Assembly (NCBI GenBank): GCA_046329815.1
Contig: JAXLTY010000002.1
Span: 1-64,000, forward strand
Length of the DNA: 64,000 nucleotides
Source: JADJSS01 sp046329815
GTDB lineage: Bacteria; Bacteroidota; Bacteroidia; Chitinophagales; JADIYW01
Reading direction: 5' to 3'
Positions 7,317 to 16,030 of this stretch are shown piece by piece (the stretch's first letter is position 1; each line of letters starts with the position of its first letter). The position numbers were made by a program, and so were the translations under genes. The notes under the pieces were generated by a model, which saw only the letters and a program-made list of their open reading frames with translations, was not told where the DNA came from and searched no databases.

Positions 7317-9857
7317 TTACAGTTTTATCGTTCTTAATCTAAGTGAATTTGCTATTACAGAAACTGAACTGAAACTCATAGCAGCAGCAGCAATCATAGG
7401 TGATAATAATATACCGAATACAGGATATAAAACACCTGCTGCAACTGGAATGCCTAATACATTATAGAAGAATGCGAAAAATAAATTCTGTTTGATATTT
7501 TTCATTACCGAATGGCTTAAATTTTTAGCTTTTACAATTCCCAGTAAGTCACCTTTGAGCAAAGTAATTTCAGAGCTTTCGATAGCAACATCCGTTCCTG
7601 TTCCCATTGCAATACCAATATCTGCTTGTGCTAATGCAGGTGCATCATTTATACCATCACCAGCCATTGCAACAATTTTTCCTTCTGCTTGTAGTCGTTT
7701 AATCTCATTTAATTTATCTTGTGGTAAACATTCAGCTTTAAAGTTAGATAGTTGTAATTCATCTGCTACGGCTTTTGCAGTATTATGATTATCACCAGTC
7801 AGCATGATAACTTCAACTCCTTGTTCCATTAATATTTTTATAGCATCCTTGCTTGTTGTTTTTATTGCATCTATAATAGTAATATATCCTTTTATTACTC
7901 CATCAACAGCAATATAAGAAACTGTTTTCCCTAAGATTTGTTCGTTTGTAATTCGGGTTTCAATTGCAGGTGAGATAACTGCCTGCGCTTGTTCCATTAG
8001 TTTTTTATTACCTAAAGCTATTTTTTTATCTGTTATTGTACCTATCACACCTTTACCTGCAACAGCTTCAAAATCCTTCACATCAACAACAGTTATGGTT
8101 TTAAACTTTGCGTATTTTACAACTGCTTCTGCTAACGGATGTTCACTATATTGATTCAATGATGCGCCGTATTTTAATAGTTCATTTTCATCGAATGTAT
8201 CAAATGCTACAACCTTTTCAACGGATGGTTTTCCTTCTGTTATAGTTCCTGTTTTATCCGTAATTAGTACATTAATCTTGTTCATGTTTTCTAATGCTTC
8301 TGCATTTTTTATGAGTACACCATTTTGAGCACCTTTACCAACACCAACCATAATAGACATTGGCGTTGCTAATCCTAATGCACATGGACATGCAATAATT
8401 AAAACAGCAATAGCATTTACGAAAGCAAAAACATAAGCGGATTCAGTACCAAATATTGCCCAAACAACATACGTAATTATTGAGATAACCAAAACAATAG
8501 GTACAAAGTATTTAGAAATTCTATCAGCTAGTTTTTGAATAGGTGCTTTAGAACGACTGGCATTATTTACCATCAGAATAATTTGTGCAAGTAATGTTTC
8601 TGCTCCGATTTTTTCTGCCATCATTACAAATGATTTTGTTCCGTTAATCGTTCCTGTACTTACTTTATCATCTTTCTTTTTATCAACAGGAATTGGTTCA
8701 CCAGTAATCATTGATTCATCAACGTTACTGCTTCCATCTATTATAATTCCATCAACAGGAATTTTTTCGCCTGGTTTTACACGCAACAAATCACCTTTTT
8801 TTATATCATCAATTGCAATGATTTTATCTATTCCATCAATCACTAATGTAGCTTCTGTTGGTGCTAATTTTAATAGTTCTTTAATTGCACCATTGGTTTG
8901 GCTATGCGCTCTTGCTTCTAATAATTGTCCTAATAAAACTAATGTTAAAATAACCGTTACTGCTTCAAAATAGACAAAGACTGTTCCGTTATGGCTTTTG
9001 AACTGGTCAGGAAAAATAGTTGGAAAAAGCATTGCAATCACACTAAAAATAAATGCAGCACCTGCGCCGATTCCTATTAATGTAAACATATTCAAATTCA
9101 TGGTTCTAATAGAAGTCCACGCCCTTTGAAAGAACATCCAACAAGCATAAAAAATAACAGGTAAGGACAAAATAAACTGTAACCAGTTCCACGCTATTTG
9201 AGGCATTAAAGATGTTAAGTGTAAACTCGGTATCATTTCCAGCATTGCAATTAAAAATATTGGAACTGTAAAAGCAGTTGCAATTATCATTTTCTTTGAC
9301 AACTCTTTATATGTGTTATCTTCTTCGCTAACTGCTGTAACTATCGGAATCAAATCCATACCACAAATAGGACAAGCACCTGCAACATCTCTAATGATTT
9401 CAGGATGCATCGGACAAGTGTATTGAGTTTTTTGTAAAGTAAGTTCAGGAACTTTTTCTAAATTCATTCCGCATACTGGACAATTACCTGCTTTGTCATA
9501 CATTTTGTCTCCTTCACAATGCATCGGACAATAATATTTTCCATTACTATTTTTATGAAATGGTTTTACATCCGTTGTTTGATTATTGTGTGGTGAACAA
9601 CATGATTTTGTTTCTACTGTAGTTTCTTTTATATCAGCTATGTTTTGAATGTTAGACATCTCTATTGTATAATTACCAGCAGCAGTTAAAGCCGTTTGCA
9701 GTTGTTCAATCGGAATATGCTTTTCCATTGTAATAGTTGCTATTGGTGGTTCTAATGTAACAACAGCAGAAATGCCATCAATATCATTCAATGTTTTCTC
9801 CACTTTTGAGCGACATCCATTACAAGTCATTCCTGTAATTTTATATGTGTGTGTCAT
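7317..9857 (-). CDS. copA: Copper-exporting P1B-type ATPase
   Basis: This is an 846-residue pump. An N-terminal HMA domain carries GMTCNGC (Cys12, Cys15). Two short heavy-metal-binding modules follow with CPMHCEG...CPVCGM (about 108-135) and CPMHPE...CPICGM (about 146-172). The core has the TGE loop (385-387), the metal-selecting CPC in a membrane helix (490-492), the phosphorylated DKTGT (534-538) and a C-terminal GDGINDAP hinge, with about eight membrane helices. It moves Cu(I) out of the cytoplasm using ATP. It is followed closely by the multicopper oxidase gene and preceded by haem-binding and DUF3347 genes. CPC favours copper over zinc or cadmium. The double CPMHPE-type module is a common Bacteroidota feature. 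Confidence 0.95.
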   Translation of the reverse strand: MTHTYKITGMTCNGCRSKVEKTLNDIDGISAVVTLEPPIATITMEKHIPIEQLQTALTAAGNYTIEMSNIQNIADIKETTVETKSCCSPHNNQTTDVKPFHKNSNGKYYCPMHCEGDKMYDKAGNCPVCGMNLEKVPELTLQKTQYTCPMHPEIIRDVAGACPICGMDLIPIVTAVSEEDNTYKELSKKMIIATAFTVPIFLIAMLEMIPSLHLTSLMPQIAWNWLQFILSLPVIFYACWMFFQRAWTSIRTMNLNMFTLIGIGAGAAFIFSVIAMLFPTIFPDQFKSHNGTVFVYFEAVTVILTLVLLGQLLEARAHSQTNGAIKELLKLAPTEATLVIDGIDKIIAIDDIKKGDLLRVKPGEKIPVDGIIIDGSSNVDESMITGEPIPVDKKKDDKVSTGTINGTKSFVMMAEKIGAETLLAQIILMVNNASRSKAPIQKLADRISKYFVPIVLVISIITYVVWAIFGTESAYVFAFVNAIAVLIIACPCALGLATPMSIMVGVGKGAQNGVLIKNAEALENMNKINVLITDKTGTITEGKPSVEKVVAFDTFDENELLKYGASLNQYSEHPLAEAVVKYAKFKTITVVDVKDFEAVAGKGVIGTITDKKIALGNKKLMEQAQAVISPAIETRITNEQILGKTVSYIAVDGVIKGYITIIDAIKTTSKDAIKILMEQGVEVIMLTGDNHNTAKAVADELQLSNFKAECLPQDKLNEIKRLQAEGKIVAMAGDGINDAPALAQADIGIAMGTGTDVAIESSEITLLKGDLLGIVKAKNLSHSVMKNIKQNLFFAFFYNVLGIPVAAGVLYPVFGILLSPMIAAAAMSFSSVSVIANSLRLRTIKL

Positions 9858-9862
9858 TGTAT

Positions 9863-10327
9863 TTAATTTAATAATGAAAGACTGTCTTTTGTTTTATTTG
9901 ACCAGTCTATAATTAATGTTTTATCTTCTGTTGTCAGGATTGCATCCTTATGTATTACGGTATAAGAAGACAAAGGCATTTTATTATCTTGAATTTGGCT
10001 GATAATTGACCTTAACTTACTTATTTGTCTGCGCCGTGAATACGCACCAAAATCACTAAAATTGAGTTTGTCTTTTCCATTATTAATATGATTGTTCAAC
10101 ATCCATCCAACAGGTTCTATATTGACGTAAAAAGGATAGTTAGTGTTATTGCTATGACAATCATAACAAGATATTTTAAAGGCATTTAAAACGCTGTCAG
10201 GCACATTAAACATCTTTGTTATATCTGTTGACAATACCTGTCCGCTTTCGTTGCGAACAGGTCTGATAAATTGAATGCCAATAAATACAATTAGCAATAC
10301 TAACAATATCATTTTTATGATACGCAT
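9863..10327 (-). CDS. Haem-binding domain protein (CxxCH), element copy
   Basis: This is a 154-residue protein with an N-terminal membrane anchor (MILLVLLIVFIGIQF) and a c-type haem attachment motif in SCYDCHSNNTNYPFY, followed by EPVGWMLNNHINNGKDKLNF and a MPLSSYTVIHKDA segment. This is the haem-binding domain family common in Bacteroidota. It is thought to sit on the periplasmic side. It lies five bases upstream of the copper ATPase gene in the same direction. A clear homologue lies outside the element at 40276-40731 and shares the DCHSNNT, GK-LNF and IHKDAILT blocks. Its role in copper tolerance is inferred from position only; electron transfer to the oxidase is one possibility. Confidence 0.85.
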   Translation of the reverse strand: MRIIKMILLVLLIVFIGIQFIRPVRNESGQVLSTDITKMFNVPDSVLNAFKISCYDCHSNNTNYPFYVNIEPVGWMLNNHINNGKDKLNFSDFGAYSRRRQISKLRSIISQIQDNKMPLSSYTVIHKDAILTTEDKTLIIDWSNKTKDSLSLLN

Positions 10328-10333
10328 AAAAAG

Positions 10334-11017
10334 TTATTTTAATTCCTCTTTCATCGAACCACAAGATGACATTGATTTGCCATAATATGGATTTTTTATT
10401 TCCTTAGTTTCGCTTAACCATATTGCACCTTTATTGTCATTATACATTGGACAAAAATCCTTATATAAGGTTTGACCTGCACCAAATGCTTTTACTAAAT
10501 CATACACATCTTTACTCAACATATCAAAGTGTTCTCTTTGGTGTGCAATTTTTCCTCCATTTGCGCCGATGTGTTCTGCATGTTCTACTGCATCAATTTC
10601 AATATCTTCATACGTTTTCTTTTGCTCTGCTGTTAATGCAGACTTATCGAAAGATTTAAAATACGCTTCTAATGCTTTACCTGCCGTTGCTGCATCATTT
10701 GTATTGTCATTAGTAAAAGCATTTTTTAACTGAAGATATGCGGTTATAATATCTTTAATTGAAGCCGTAGCTGAAGTTGCTGTGGTGGTAGTGGCGTTAG
10801 CTGTTTGTGTTGTTTCGCTTTTTACTGGTTCAGTTAATCCCATTCCACATTTAGAACAGTTATCACCTTTCTTTCCTGTTACTTCAGGATGCATTGGGCA
10901 TGCATATAATTGGTCTGACTGTTCAACAGTATTATCAGATGCTTCTTTTGCTTGTTTATTGTTACAAGCCGTAAATGCAATAACGATTGCAAAGATTATA
11001 ATGATTGATTTTTTCAT
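10334..11017 (-). CDS. Lipoprotein with heavy-metal-binding module and DUF3347 domain
   Basis: This is a 227-residue protein. A lipoprotein-type signal ends at the Cys in AFTACNN. A CPMHPEV...CSKCGMGL metal-binding module follows at about residues 39-65, like those in the ATPase upstream region. The C-terminal half is a DUF3347 domain with AYLQLKNAF, EHIGANGGKIAHQREHF, FCPMYNDNKGAIWLS and NPYYGKSMSSCG. The His, Met and Cys residues in these blocks are good copper ligands. DUF3347 proteins are repeatedly linked to efflux and copper systems in Bacteroidota, probably as periplasmic metal carriers. It is followed six bases later by the haem-binding gene, within the copper operon. Confidence 0.85.
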   Translation of the reverse strand: MKKSIIIIFAIVIAFTACNNKQAKEASDNTVEQSDQLYACPMHPEVTGKKGDNCSKCGMGLTEPVKSETTQTANATTTTATSATASIKDIITAYLQLKNAFTNDNTNDAATAGKALEAYFKSFDKSALTAEQKKTYEDIEIDAVEHAEHIGANGGKIAHQREHFDMLSKDVYDLVKAFGAGQTLYKDFCPMYNDNKGAIWLSETKEIKNPYYGKSMSSCGSMKEELK

Positions 11018-11041
11018 TTTATTTAATTTTAGATTGAATAA

Positions 11042-11959
11042 TTATTTAATAGTTTCTTTTATACTTCCGCATGTCAGCATTGACTTACCATAATATGGAT
11101 TTTTAATTGCTGATTCCTTGCTTAACCAATACGCATCTTTCATCGGACAATAGTCAACGTATATTGTACCGTTATCTTTTATCTTTAAGCCTTTTACCGT
11201 TGACCATAAATTAGAAGATAACGAAGAAAAAGCCGTACGTTGTTTTCCAATATCTTTCGAAGTACTAATCTTAGTAGCATCGGCTTTTAGTTTCTCATAA
11301 TACTTCATCCATACAGTATGTTCTGCTGGTGATAAGGTTTCCATTTTAATAGCATTTATTTCAGCTAAAAGATTACCTGAATTCTTCATTGCTAAACCTG
11401 AATTATCAGCAATAAGTGCATTCTTTAGTGCATAATATTGTGTGAGCAATAAATTAAAATCTGTTTTAACAACTGCCGTTTCTATTTTAGGTGTAACAGG
11501 CATTTCCATAGGTGTTGTAACTACTTTGGCTGTATCTTTTATTTCAGCAGTCATAGCCATTTCATCTTTTTTTTCTGTTGTTTGTGCTAACGGCACGGTT
11601 ACAGATATTTTATTAACTATCTTTCTATTGTACTGGCAACACGCATCTAAGTTGTTATAGACTTCATTACTTGAAAGATATTTTTCATTATCGTACCCAA
11701 CATTTGCAATGCGTTTTAGAATTTCATCAGCATTTGTTTTAGTTGAATCATAAGTAATTGTAAGCATTTGCGATTTGCTGTTCCAAATACCTAATGCATT
11801 TTTATTTTGCTTAACGGTATTTTCAATTGTCTTCTTACACATTCCGCAATTACCATAAACTTTAAATGTTTCCGTTTTGGGATTTTTTATTTTTGCGTAA
11901 CTACCTTTAAAAGCAAATATCATTGCCATCAGCATGACAATTATTTTTATCGTTTTCAT
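11042..11959 (-). CDS. Exported HMA plus DUF3347 protein
   Basis: This is a 305-residue protein with a signal peptide (IIVMLMAMIFAFKGSYA). An HMA-type domain follows, with YGNCGMCKKTIENTV giving the CxxC metal site, and a DACC pair appears near residue 107. A Thr/Pro/Ala-rich linker (about 120-165) leads to a C-terminal DUF3347 domain with YYALKNAL, CPMKDAYWLS and NPYYGKSMLTCGSIKE. The last block nearly repeats the end of the neighbouring lipoprotein, so the two share an ancestor for this domain. A periplasmic copper-binding or chaperone role is inferred. It is likely the first or second gene of the copper operon that runs down to 4955. Confidence 0.85.
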   Translation of the reverse strand: MKTIKIIVMLMAMIFAFKGSYAKIKNPKTETFKVYGNCGMCKKTIENTVKQNKNALGIWNSKSQMLTITYDSTKTNADEILKRIANVGYDNEKYLSSNEVYNNLDACCQYNRKIVNKISVTVPLAQTTEKKDEMAMTAEIKDTAKVVTTPMEMPVTPKIETAVVKTDFNLLLTQYYALKNALIADNSGLAMKNSGNLLAEINAIKMETLSPAEHTVWMKYYEKLKADATKISTSKDIGKQRTAFSSLSSNLWSTVKGLKIKDNGTIYVDYCPMKDAYWLSKESAIKNPYYGKSMLTCGSIKETIK

Positions 11960-12091
11960 TTTATTTATTATTTCGTTAATAAGTTGATTGAATATACCAA
12001 TACTTTGATTGGACTTCTTATATCATAATAGTATTACATTACATAATTGACTGAATGCAATAGATTTCCTGAGAGGAAATAATATCAACTA

Positions 12092-12523
12092 CTAACAACG
12101 GAAAATTTGCAACTCAACTGGAGTTGGTCGCAATAGGTATTTTATGGTGTATAGATTATCAGGTGGTGGAATACCTGTGATATATCTATCATAATTAATT
12201 TGATGATTGAATGAGTATGAATTTATCCAATAGTCATTCAATACTAATTTCTCGTAAGGTTTTAACTCAATTTGATTTGCAGTAAAGCCTTCAATTGGTA
12301 ACTTCTTGAAGAACTGTTTATGTTCACAACAGCCTTTAGCAGGTATTACCTTATTTGCACAACATGAAACTTGTTTTTCCATTTCACAACCTGCTGTTGT
12401 AAATAGTGAATAATCATGTGAGCGAGTTGAACTGCAAATATGTTCTGACAAAACAATACCATTGCTTGTTATAAAAACAAGTAATGCCATTAATAATGCA
12501 GGTATGTTCGTTTTGAACTTCAT
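12092..12523 (-). CDS. HYC_CC_PP-like small exported cysteine-rich protein
   Basis: This is a 143-residue protein with an N-terminal signal (IPALLMALLVFITSNGIVLS), then EHICSS, a C-E-M-E-K-Q-V-S-C-C pair, GCCEHK and a late GIPPPDN. This arrangement of His-x-Cys, Cys-Cys and Pro-Pro matches the HYC_CC_PP family that accompanies copper genes in Bacteroidota. The Cys and His residues suggest metal binding in the periplasm or inner membrane. It is co-directional with the copper genes, but 132 bp separate it from the HMA-DUF3347 gene, so it could have its own promoter. The function is not established. Confidence 0.7.
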   Translation of the reverse strand: MKFKTNIPALLMALLVFITSNGIVLSEHICSSTRSHDYSLFTTAGCEMEKQVSCCANKVIPAKGCCEHKQFFKKLPIEGFTANQIELKPYEKLVLNDYWINSYSFNHQINYDRYITGIPPPDNLYTIKYLLRPTPVELQIFRC

Positions 12524-12642
12524 TTTAGTATTGTAAAATTAGTTCTAATACTTGGATAATGCAACTGGCAATAGTTTATATATTGTTAAAATTATACATG
12601 GTAGCTCATTAGTGAATACTAAATATTATCAATCTTTGAAAA

Positions 12643-13020
12643 TTATTTTCTAGAAGTTCGTTTTAATGCTTCAATTTCTTTCTTCTGTTCAGCAATAAAT
12701 TTGTCTTTATCTTTAATTATCTGCTTATATAATGCTTCAATTTTTTCAATCGGATTTATTGTTACATTCTCTACATTATTACTTACACTTCCACCTTGCT
12801 GATTAAAATTATTAATAACAGATTCTGAGCTAAAAGCCTTAATAGCTTCAATGGGAACTTGTAATTTATCAGCAACAAGTTGAAGCATTTCTTCTTCTAT
12901 ATCTTTTTTGTTTTCAAGCCTACTCACAGCCTGTTGGGACATCTTTAAAAGTTTTGCAAATTCTTCCTGTTTATAGCCTTTGATTGATCTCAATTTTGCT
13001 ATATTTCTTCCTAAGTGCAT
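12643..13020 (-). CDS. XRE-family transcriptional regulator with C-terminal coiled coil
   Basis: This is a 125-residue protein. A lambda-repressor-type helix-turn-helix spans about residues 3-60 (NIAKLRSIKGYKQEEFAKLL, SQQAVSRLENKK). A short Asn/Gly/Val-rich middle (NNFNQQGGSVSNNVENVT) is followed by a coiled coil (EKIEALYKQIIKDKDKFIAEQ). The coiled coil probably makes the dimer. It is transcribed away from the lipoprotein gene at 13152 across a 131-bp region that could hold its operator. It stands at the edge of the copper block and may regulate it or its own gene, but it lacks any metal-binding signature, so a copper-sensing role is not supported. Confidence 0.8.
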   Translation of the reverse strand: MHLGRNIAKLRSIKGYKQEEFAKLLKMSQQAVSRLENKKDIEEEMLQLVADKLQVPIEAIKAFSSESVINNFNQQGGSVSNNVENVTINPIEKIEALYKQIIKDKDKFIAEQKKEIEALKRTSRK

Positions 13021-13081
13021 ATGGTGTATTTAAGTGTGTAATTTACATAACTTTTTGAGTATTTTACTCAGATAAGAATAA

Positions 13082-13111
13082 TTTGTATTGATTTGGTTAT
13101 AGATATTTTTG
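13082..13111 (+). promoter_or_regulatory. Candidate Bacteroidota-type promoter
   Basis: TTTG (13082-13085) and TATTTTTG (13104-13111) match the -33 and -7 elements (TTTG and TAnnTTTG) with 18 bp between them. The gene at 13152 starts about 40 bp further on. Confidence 0.45.
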
Positions 13112-13151
13112 GTACTAAAGACATTAATTATTCACATTAACCAAATTTATT

Positions 13152-13763
13152 ATGAAAAAAACATTCTACTATGCAATAATCTTTACTGCACTTATGACAA
13201 ATGCCTGCAAGAAAGAGAGCACCGACAACAACACGACTACCAAGAAGATTATCTACAACGGAACACCTGTTATAATCACAGCACCTAACACAGATTTCAA
13301 CCTCACATGCGGAGATGTATTTGAAACAAACGGCTATACGAATGGTCTGTATAGCTTTGCTGTACATATCAAGGTTTCATCATGCGATACGAGCCTTGCA
13401 ATAAAAGTAGGGAGCTATTCGGCAGGCGTATATTATCTCGTGACTCATAATTCAAAGGTGATTGATCTTCCAGTCGGAACGGAAATCAGCACAATAAGCA
13501 TGATAAGCGGTATCAACCAATTTAATTCAGGATTTGTATCAACCTACTATACTGACGGCGCAGACCCATCAGATTTTTATATTACGCCAGGTTCAGGTGA
13601 CAAGTATATCGCTGGGGCATTCGTAAAAGACGGAGTATTGGAAAATCAAATATTTTATGGTTGGATGCTCATCAATTATTCGGTAGACGGAAAGACATTG
13701 ACCGTTAAGGAAAGTGCGTTTAACAGTATCAGCAAAGGAGCAATTAAAGTAGGAGAAAAATAA
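13152..13763 (+). CDS. Lipoprotein of unknown function
   Basis: This is a 203-residue protein with a lipobox-type signal peptide (AIIFTALMTNACKKES). The mature part is rich in Thr, Ser, Gly and Tyr and looks like all-beta structure; a possible disulphide pair lies in NLTCGDVF and VSSCDTS. I recognise no family. It has its own candidate promoter and is followed 18 bp later by another lipoprotein gene, so both are probably co-transcribed. It stands between the copper block and the replication block. Base composition is somewhat more GC-rich than the copper genes. Confidence 0.7.
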   Translation: MKKTFYYAIIFTALMTNACKKESTDNNTTTKKIIYNGTPVIITAPNTDFNLTCGDVFETNGYTNGLYSFAVHIKVSSCDTSLAIKVGSYSAGVYYLVTHNSKVIDLPVGTEISTISMISGINQFNSGFVSTYYTDGADPSDFYITPGSGDKYIAGAFVKDGVLENQIFYGWMLINYSVDGKTLTVKESAFNSISKGAIKVGEK

Positions 13764-13781
13764 CCTTTAAAATAAAAGCAA

Positions 13782-14354
13782 ATGAAACAAGTATTATTAT
13801 TTGCCATTGTCGTTGTACTGTGTACGGCATGTGGCGGTCTTTCCAAAGGAAAGGCAAAAGATGAAATTATTAAGGCAAAGAATTTACCACAAGTGGAAAC
13901 AGTATCATTGCCTAAAAAATTCCGCTTAGAACACATTTCTGGAGGTTTTGGTATGGTCTGTTTCCCAAGTGGGAAAGACTATGATCAATACAAAACACAA
14001 TTAGTAGATTTACAAACTAAGGGTTATATAACTCTGCAAGAAGATGCTTCACCAGACCAATGTAACGATAGATACATGAACGTTCTACTTACAGATAAAG
14101 GTAAGAAAGATTTATCTGTCGAAGAAAAAGGATATTACAAAATCACCTTATGTAAAATTGAATTTGGTGAGATAACCAATATTACCGAGTACAAAGAATT
14201 TAATGTTGCTGATGTTAACTATACCCTTAAACGTGCGGATTATTCTGAATTTGGGCAACTGGCAAAAAGCATAGATTCTAATAGTGGCAATTTGCCTGAA
14301 ACGATTGACCACATTGCGAACTTCAAAAAGGATAACAACGGTTGGCATTTGTGA
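13782..14354 (+). CDS. Lipoprotein of unknown function
   Basis: This is a 190-residue protein with a lipoprotein signal (VLLFAIVVVLCTACGGLS). Residues 20-190 contain a K-A-K-D-E-I-I-K segment and a middle that reads as a mixed alpha/beta fold (GFGMVCFPSGKDYDQYKTQL, LQTKGYITLQ, VLLTDKGKKDL). The L-x-x-K-G-Y-I-T-L and T-D-K-G-K pattern resembles winged-helix wings, but in an exported protein that is unlikely to mean DNA binding. No family is recognised. It follows the other lipoprotein by 18 bp. A long inverted repeat and a terminator hairpin follow it. Confidence 0.65.
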   Translation: MKQVLLFAIVVVLCTACGGLSKGKAKDEIIKAKNLPQVETVSLPKKFRLEHISGGFGMVCFPSGKDYDQYKTQLVDLQTKGYITLQEDASPDQCNDRYMNVLLTDKGKKDLSVEEKGYYKITLCKIEFGEITNITEYKEFNVADVNYTLKRADYSEFGQLAKSIDSNSGNLPETIDHIANFKKDNNGWHL

Positions 14355-14373
14355 TATGACTATTACATAGAAG

Positions 14374-14429
14374 CAAGATTGCATTATGCCCGTCCCTAGT
14401 TAATTTGGACGTGGCATAATGCAATCTTG
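14374..14429. repeat. Long inverted repeat (22-bp arms)
   Basis: The arms CAAGATTGCATTATGCC plus CGTCC and GGACG plus GGCATAATGCAATCTTG are perfect apart from one extra base, with an 11-bp loop. A second small stem, GCAAAGG/CCTTTGC, follows at 14430-14446. It lies between convergent genes. It is longer than a typical terminator and has no U-tract, so it may be a regulatory or mobile-element remnant. Confidence 0.7.
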
Positions 14430-14460
14430 GCAAAGGAGACCTTTGCAATCCCTAAATGAG

Positions 14461-14483
14461 AAAAGTGGCTTCAAGCCACTTTT
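14461..14483. terminator. Bidirectional terminator hairpin
   Basis: AAAAGTGGCTT/AAGCCACTTTT forms a tight stem with A-rich and T-rich edges in both directions. It ends the lipoprotein operon on the plus strand and the 15926-14486 operon on the minus strand. Confidence 0.75.
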
Positions 14484-14485
14484 TG

Positions 14486-14986
14486 TTATTCAAAATAGTA
14501 ATGAGTATATGCCAATGAAATGGCATCAAACATGCCCTGCAAGAAACTTTCAGTTTCATAGTTTGTTCTTGGTCGTGGACATTTGTCTGCAAGTTCCGGT
14601 ATGCATTCGCAAATCGTTTCTGCGATCTGCTGTTTAGAATTTGCCTTGTGAGATTCAAAGGCAATGCGTATATTTTCCCTTGAATAGATTCTTACTTGCA
14701 ATCCCTTTTCTGTTGCATACTCATGAATTTCTGAGAGCAATGCCTGAATGCGTTCTCGTTTGCGGTTATGCTTTCCGTCAGGACTTGGAAGAATAAGGAT
14801 TGAGGGATTGTATGTTGTAATCATCTTGTCCAATCGCTTAAGACAGGTTTCAACTTTGCGTACTCGAAGCTTTGCCATTCCGTAATGCATTGGCTTGTCT
14901 TTGTCAAAGAAAATGGCATAGCCAAAGCCATGCGTATTCGGATATAAGGCAAGAATTGGTCTGTCAAAATATAATTCTTCTGTCAT
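14486..14986 (-). CDS. RuvC/RNase H-fold protein of unknown function
   Basis: This is a 166-residue protein. ILALYPNTHGFGYAIF resembles the first strand of RuvC-like nucleases, SILILPSPDGKHNRKRERIQ the central strand and helix, VRIYSRENIRIAF a later strand, and FDAISLAYTHYY the C-terminal helix with the last acidic residue. The first strand has Tyr-Pro-Asn where an active RuvC has Asp, so catalysis is uncertain. Holliday-junction resolution or DNA processing is a reasonable inference for a replication-linked gene. It overlaps the regulator gene upstream by four bases (ATGA), so the two are translationally coupled, and it is the last gene of a three-gene unit with an Rep-like protein. Confidence 0.55.
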   Translation of the reverse strand: MTEELYFDRPILALYPNTHGFGYAIFFDKDKPMHYGMAKLRVRKVETCLKRLDKMITTYNPSILILPSPDGKHNRKRERIQALLSEIHEYATEKGLQVRIYSRENIRIAFESHKANSKQQIAETICECIPELADKCPRPRTNYETESFLQGMFDAISLAYTHYYFE

Positions 14987-15327
14987 AGGGCTTGGTTTGT
15001 TAGGGTGGATAATAAAGCGTTGAGAAACGATATTTTTTCATCAGTTAAATCATTAGGTGCAACGCAATTAAGCTCGTGGATAACGTTTGGAATGCGCAAT
15101 ACAAGCTTTTTCCTGAGCTCCTCTTTTTGCCTTGCAAAAAACATATTCATGGGAACATTGAAAATCAGATGATAGAGCAATGATATTTCCATTTGCGGAG
15201 TTATGGGACAGGTCTCATAGCGTGAGATTTGAGATACATCCTTGTTCCCATATAATTCTGCTACGTCTTGTTGGGACAAACTGGTTTTTTTACGGTATGA
15301 CCGCAGGTCGTGATAGATTGGATTCAT
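14983..15327 (-). CDS. XRE-type helix-turn-helix protein
   Basis: This is a roughly 114-residue protein beginning MNPIYHDLRSYRKKTSLSQQ. The N-terminal half is a helix-turn-helix (LSQQDVAELYG, VSQISRYET), and the rest is helical (LLYHLIFNVPMNMFFARQKEEL). I prefer the ATG at 15327 because it directly precedes the domain; a second ATG lies three codons upstream (15336), and a longer frame reaches 15414 with a leader that has no domain character. It ends in an ATGA overlap with the RuvC-like gene. It may regulate this replication operon or copy number, which is inferred only from position. Confidence 0.65.
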   Translation of the reverse strand: MNPIYHDLRSYRKKTSLSQQDVAELYGNKDVSQISRYETCPITPQMEISLLYHLIFNVPMNMFFARQKEELRKKLVLRIPNVIHELNCVAPNDLTDEKISFLNALLSTLTNQAL

Positions 15328-15425
15328 AAAGAACATTTTTATTAATTGATAATGCTCCTTATGATATTTTTTTAAGATAAAATCTATATTAGTAACAAAT
15401 TGCAGAATCTGCAATTTTGTAAATA

Positions 15426-15926
15426 TTAATGCATTTCATTAAACATGAGTTTCTGCACCAAAGATTGTTTCAATTCATCAAGCTTGTTGCTCTGTTCCTT
15501 TTGTAAGATTTTCTTTTTAAAAGTATTTCTTTTGTTATGTTCGGAATTGCGAATAGGTCTTGTTCGGAATTGCAAACAGGCATCGTCAAAATTGCAAACA
15601 GGTTGAAATTGGTAAAAAAGAGCATGGCTTCCCTTTCGCTTCTGTGGCGTATCTAATTTATTCCCATCATGATCCGTTACGATAATCAACTGAAAATCTA
15701 TCAGGGATTGGATTGTCTTAGACAAGAGCGACCGATACAAACCTGTCCTTTTGATAATAAAGTTATAGGTCATTCTGTCTTTTAATTTTCTTTGTTGTGT
15801 TTTCATATCTTTCCAACCATGCGTTTGTCTTATGACAAGCAGAATAACCCTGATTTCTGCATCAGAGAGATTTGGTAAGTATGTAAAAAATTCATTGGGT
15901 ACTGGCGTAGTAGAGTTAAGTAACAT
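15426..15926 (-). CDS. Phage replication protein O-like initiator
   Basis: This is a 166-residue protein. The N-terminal segment VPNEFFTYLPNLSDAEIRVILLVIRQTHGW with a later TGLYRSLLSKTIQSLIDFQLI segment is the winged-helix pattern of phage replication protein O N-terminal domains, which bind origin DNA. The C-terminal part is basic and probably disordered (NKRNTFKKKILQKEQSNKL). It heads a minus-strand unit with an XRE protein and a RuvC-like protein. Together these suggest that the element, or a part of it, can replicate transiently after excision. No origin iterons were recognised with confidence in the 104 bp upstream. Confidence 0.65.
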   Translation of the reverse strand: MLLNSTTPVPNEFFTYLPNLSDAEIRVILLVIRQTHGWKDMKTQQRKLKDRMTYNFIIKRTGLYRSLLSKTIQSLIDFQLIIVTDHDGNKLDTPQKRKGSHALFYQFQPVCNFDDACLQFRTRPIRNSEHNKRNTFKKKILQKEQSNKLDELKQSLVQKLMFNEMH

Positions 15927-16030
15927 TCAGTTATCTTATACAAGACAACCTTATACATTGTAGGTAGTACAAATTGCAATGCAAAGTGTTACGATTATTA
16001 CACTTGAAGATATAGAGATAAGTTGTCAGA

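Noticed and set aside
14374..14446. Insertion sequence or transposon end
   Set aside because: Only an inverted repeat is seen, with no transposase gene and no target duplication.
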